A DNA stretch of 6,479 bases. Source: Lysobacteraceae bacterium. Its GTDB lineage: Bacteria; Pseudomonadota; Gammaproteobacteria; Xanthomonadales; Wenzhouxiangellaceae. This document shows positions 5,800 to 6,479 of this stretch, piece by piece. A model generated the notes under the pieces. The model made no database searches. It was not told the DNA's origin and saw nothing but the letters and a program-made list of their open reading frames with translations. Every line of letters begins with the position of its first letter. Position 1 is the first letter of the stretch. Both the position numbers and the translations under genes were made by a program. The DNA is taken from NCBI GenBank assembly GCA_020201235.1, contig JAIVHD010000323.1, positions 1-6,479 of the forward strand. Direction: 5' to 3'.

Positions 5800-6479
5800 G
5801 TGGCATCCGCAAGCAACGCCGGCAAAGACCGCAAAGACCCGCAGGAAGGCGCCACCGAGGACCGCTGGGCGCATCTGAAGACCTGGCACCAGCACCTGCT
5901 GCCGCAACACGCACTGACCGCGCTCGCCAATTTGGCGTCCAACAGCCCCCTGCTGCGACGACCGCTGATTGGTATGTTTACGCGCCTGTATCCGGTCAAG
6001 CTGGCCGAAGCCGAGCGCAGCTTGAACGAATTTATCTCGTTCGACGATTTTTTCACCCGCTCGCTAAAGCCCGATGCGCGCCCGCTGCCCGCCAACCCAG
6101 ACACCATCGTAAGCCCCAGCGACGGCCTGTTGAGCCGCCTCGGACCGATCCGCAAGGGTCGCATCATCCAGGCCAAGGGGCGCGACTTTTCGGTCGACGA
6201 ACTGCTTGCCAATTCGCAATGGGCACGCCACTTCGACGACGGCGGCCAGTTCGCGACGATCTATCTCGCGCCGCACGACTATCACCGCGTCCACATGCCG
6301 CTGGACGGCAGGCTGGTCGGCGAAACCCGCGTGCCGGGCCGGCTTTTCAGCGTTTCGAGCGCCACCAGCCAGTCCATCGATCGACTCTACGCGCGCAACG
6401 AGCGCATGGCAGCGCTGTTTGAAACCCGCTACGGCCCGGTCGTGGTGGTGCTGGTCGCGGCGCTGCTGGTGGCCGGCAT
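5800..6479 (+). CDS. psd: Phosphatidylserine decarboxylase proenzyme, N-terminal part (partial)
   Basis: Psd decarboxylates phosphatidylserine to phosphatidylethanolamine at the inner membrane, using a pyruvoyl group made by self-cleavage at a serine. The frame opens at GTG 5800, two bases after the SCO stop, and is open at the right edge, with 226 codons visible of a usual 280-300. It shows FISFDDFFTRSLKPDARPLP (78-97), SPSDG with the likely catalytic Asp108, YLAPHDYHRVHMPLDG (155-170) with His162 and His165, and YARNERM (197-203). The LGST cleavage site that would create the beta/alpha chains lies beyond the window. The first 25 or so residues are polar and probably a lineage extension. Compared with E. 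coli Psd, the usual SVN before the ARNER motif reads SVS, and LVGATIVGSI reads LVAALLVAG, so this copy is somewhat divergent. GTG is the only plausible early start; the ribosome site is weak, suggesting translational coupling to the SCO gene. Confidence 0.93.
   Translation, partial: MASASNAGKDRKDPQEGATEDRWAHLKTWHQHLLPQHALTALANLASNSPLLRRPLIGMFTRLYPVKLAEAERSLNEFISFDDFFTRSLKPDARPLPANPDTIVSPSDGLLSRLGPIRKGRIIQAKGRDFSVDELLANSQWARHFDDGGQFATIYLAPHDYHRVHMPLDGRLVGETRVPGRLFSVSSATSQSIDRLYARNERMAALFETRYGPVVVVLVAALLVAG

Noticed and set aside
5144..5914. Minus-strand open frame of 256 codons opposite the SCO gene and psd
   Set aside because: The plus strand carries all SCO motifs here; the antisense frame is His/Arg/Gln-rich shadow sequence.

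Overview
The window is ordinary chromosomal DNA from a GC-rich gammaproteobacterium. Two things suggest this: the proteins themselves (a FimV/HubP-type polar hub protein, PrmB, AroC, a Cys-containing aspartate-semialdehyde dehydrogenase, a SCO protein, phosphatidylserine decarboxylase), and the order aroC-asd-fimV, which I recall from Xanthomonadales-type genomes, where truA follows fimV. I infer a Xanthomonadales/Chromatiales-like lineage and cannot name the species. Codon use and composition look uniform. I see no mobile element, tRNA, rRNA or CRISPR array.

Layout. Positions 5062 down to 1 are read on the minus strand in the order prmB, aroC, asd, fimV; fimV runs off the left edge. Positions about 5096 to 6479 are read on the plus strand: a SCO1/SenC gene, then psd two bases later, running off the right edge. 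The two groups diverge from a short AT-richer promoter region at about 5063-5104. No stretch over 300 bases lacks a gene. The longer gaps are 1586-1731 (a fimV promoter), 2703-2790 (asd leader, nothing clear in it) and 3883-4042 (two perfect hairpins and a likely aroC promoter).

How the genes fit together. AroC completes the shikimate pathway to chorismate. Asd makes aspartate semialdehyde for lysine/diaminopimelate, threonine and methionine. PrmB methylates ribosomal protein L3. FimV organises type IV pilus and polar functions through peptidoglycan binding. SCO delivers copper to cytochrome c oxidase, and Psd makes phosphatidylethanolamine. These are housekeeping genes rather than one pathway.

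The one real anomaly is asd. The start of its NADP-binding fold (KYNVAVVGATGAVG) lies in a different frame from the rest of the enzyme, and about 25 residues are missing at the junction. Either asd is broken by a deletion of about 76 bases or the sequence has an assembly or consensus error there. I found no convincing novel system in this window.
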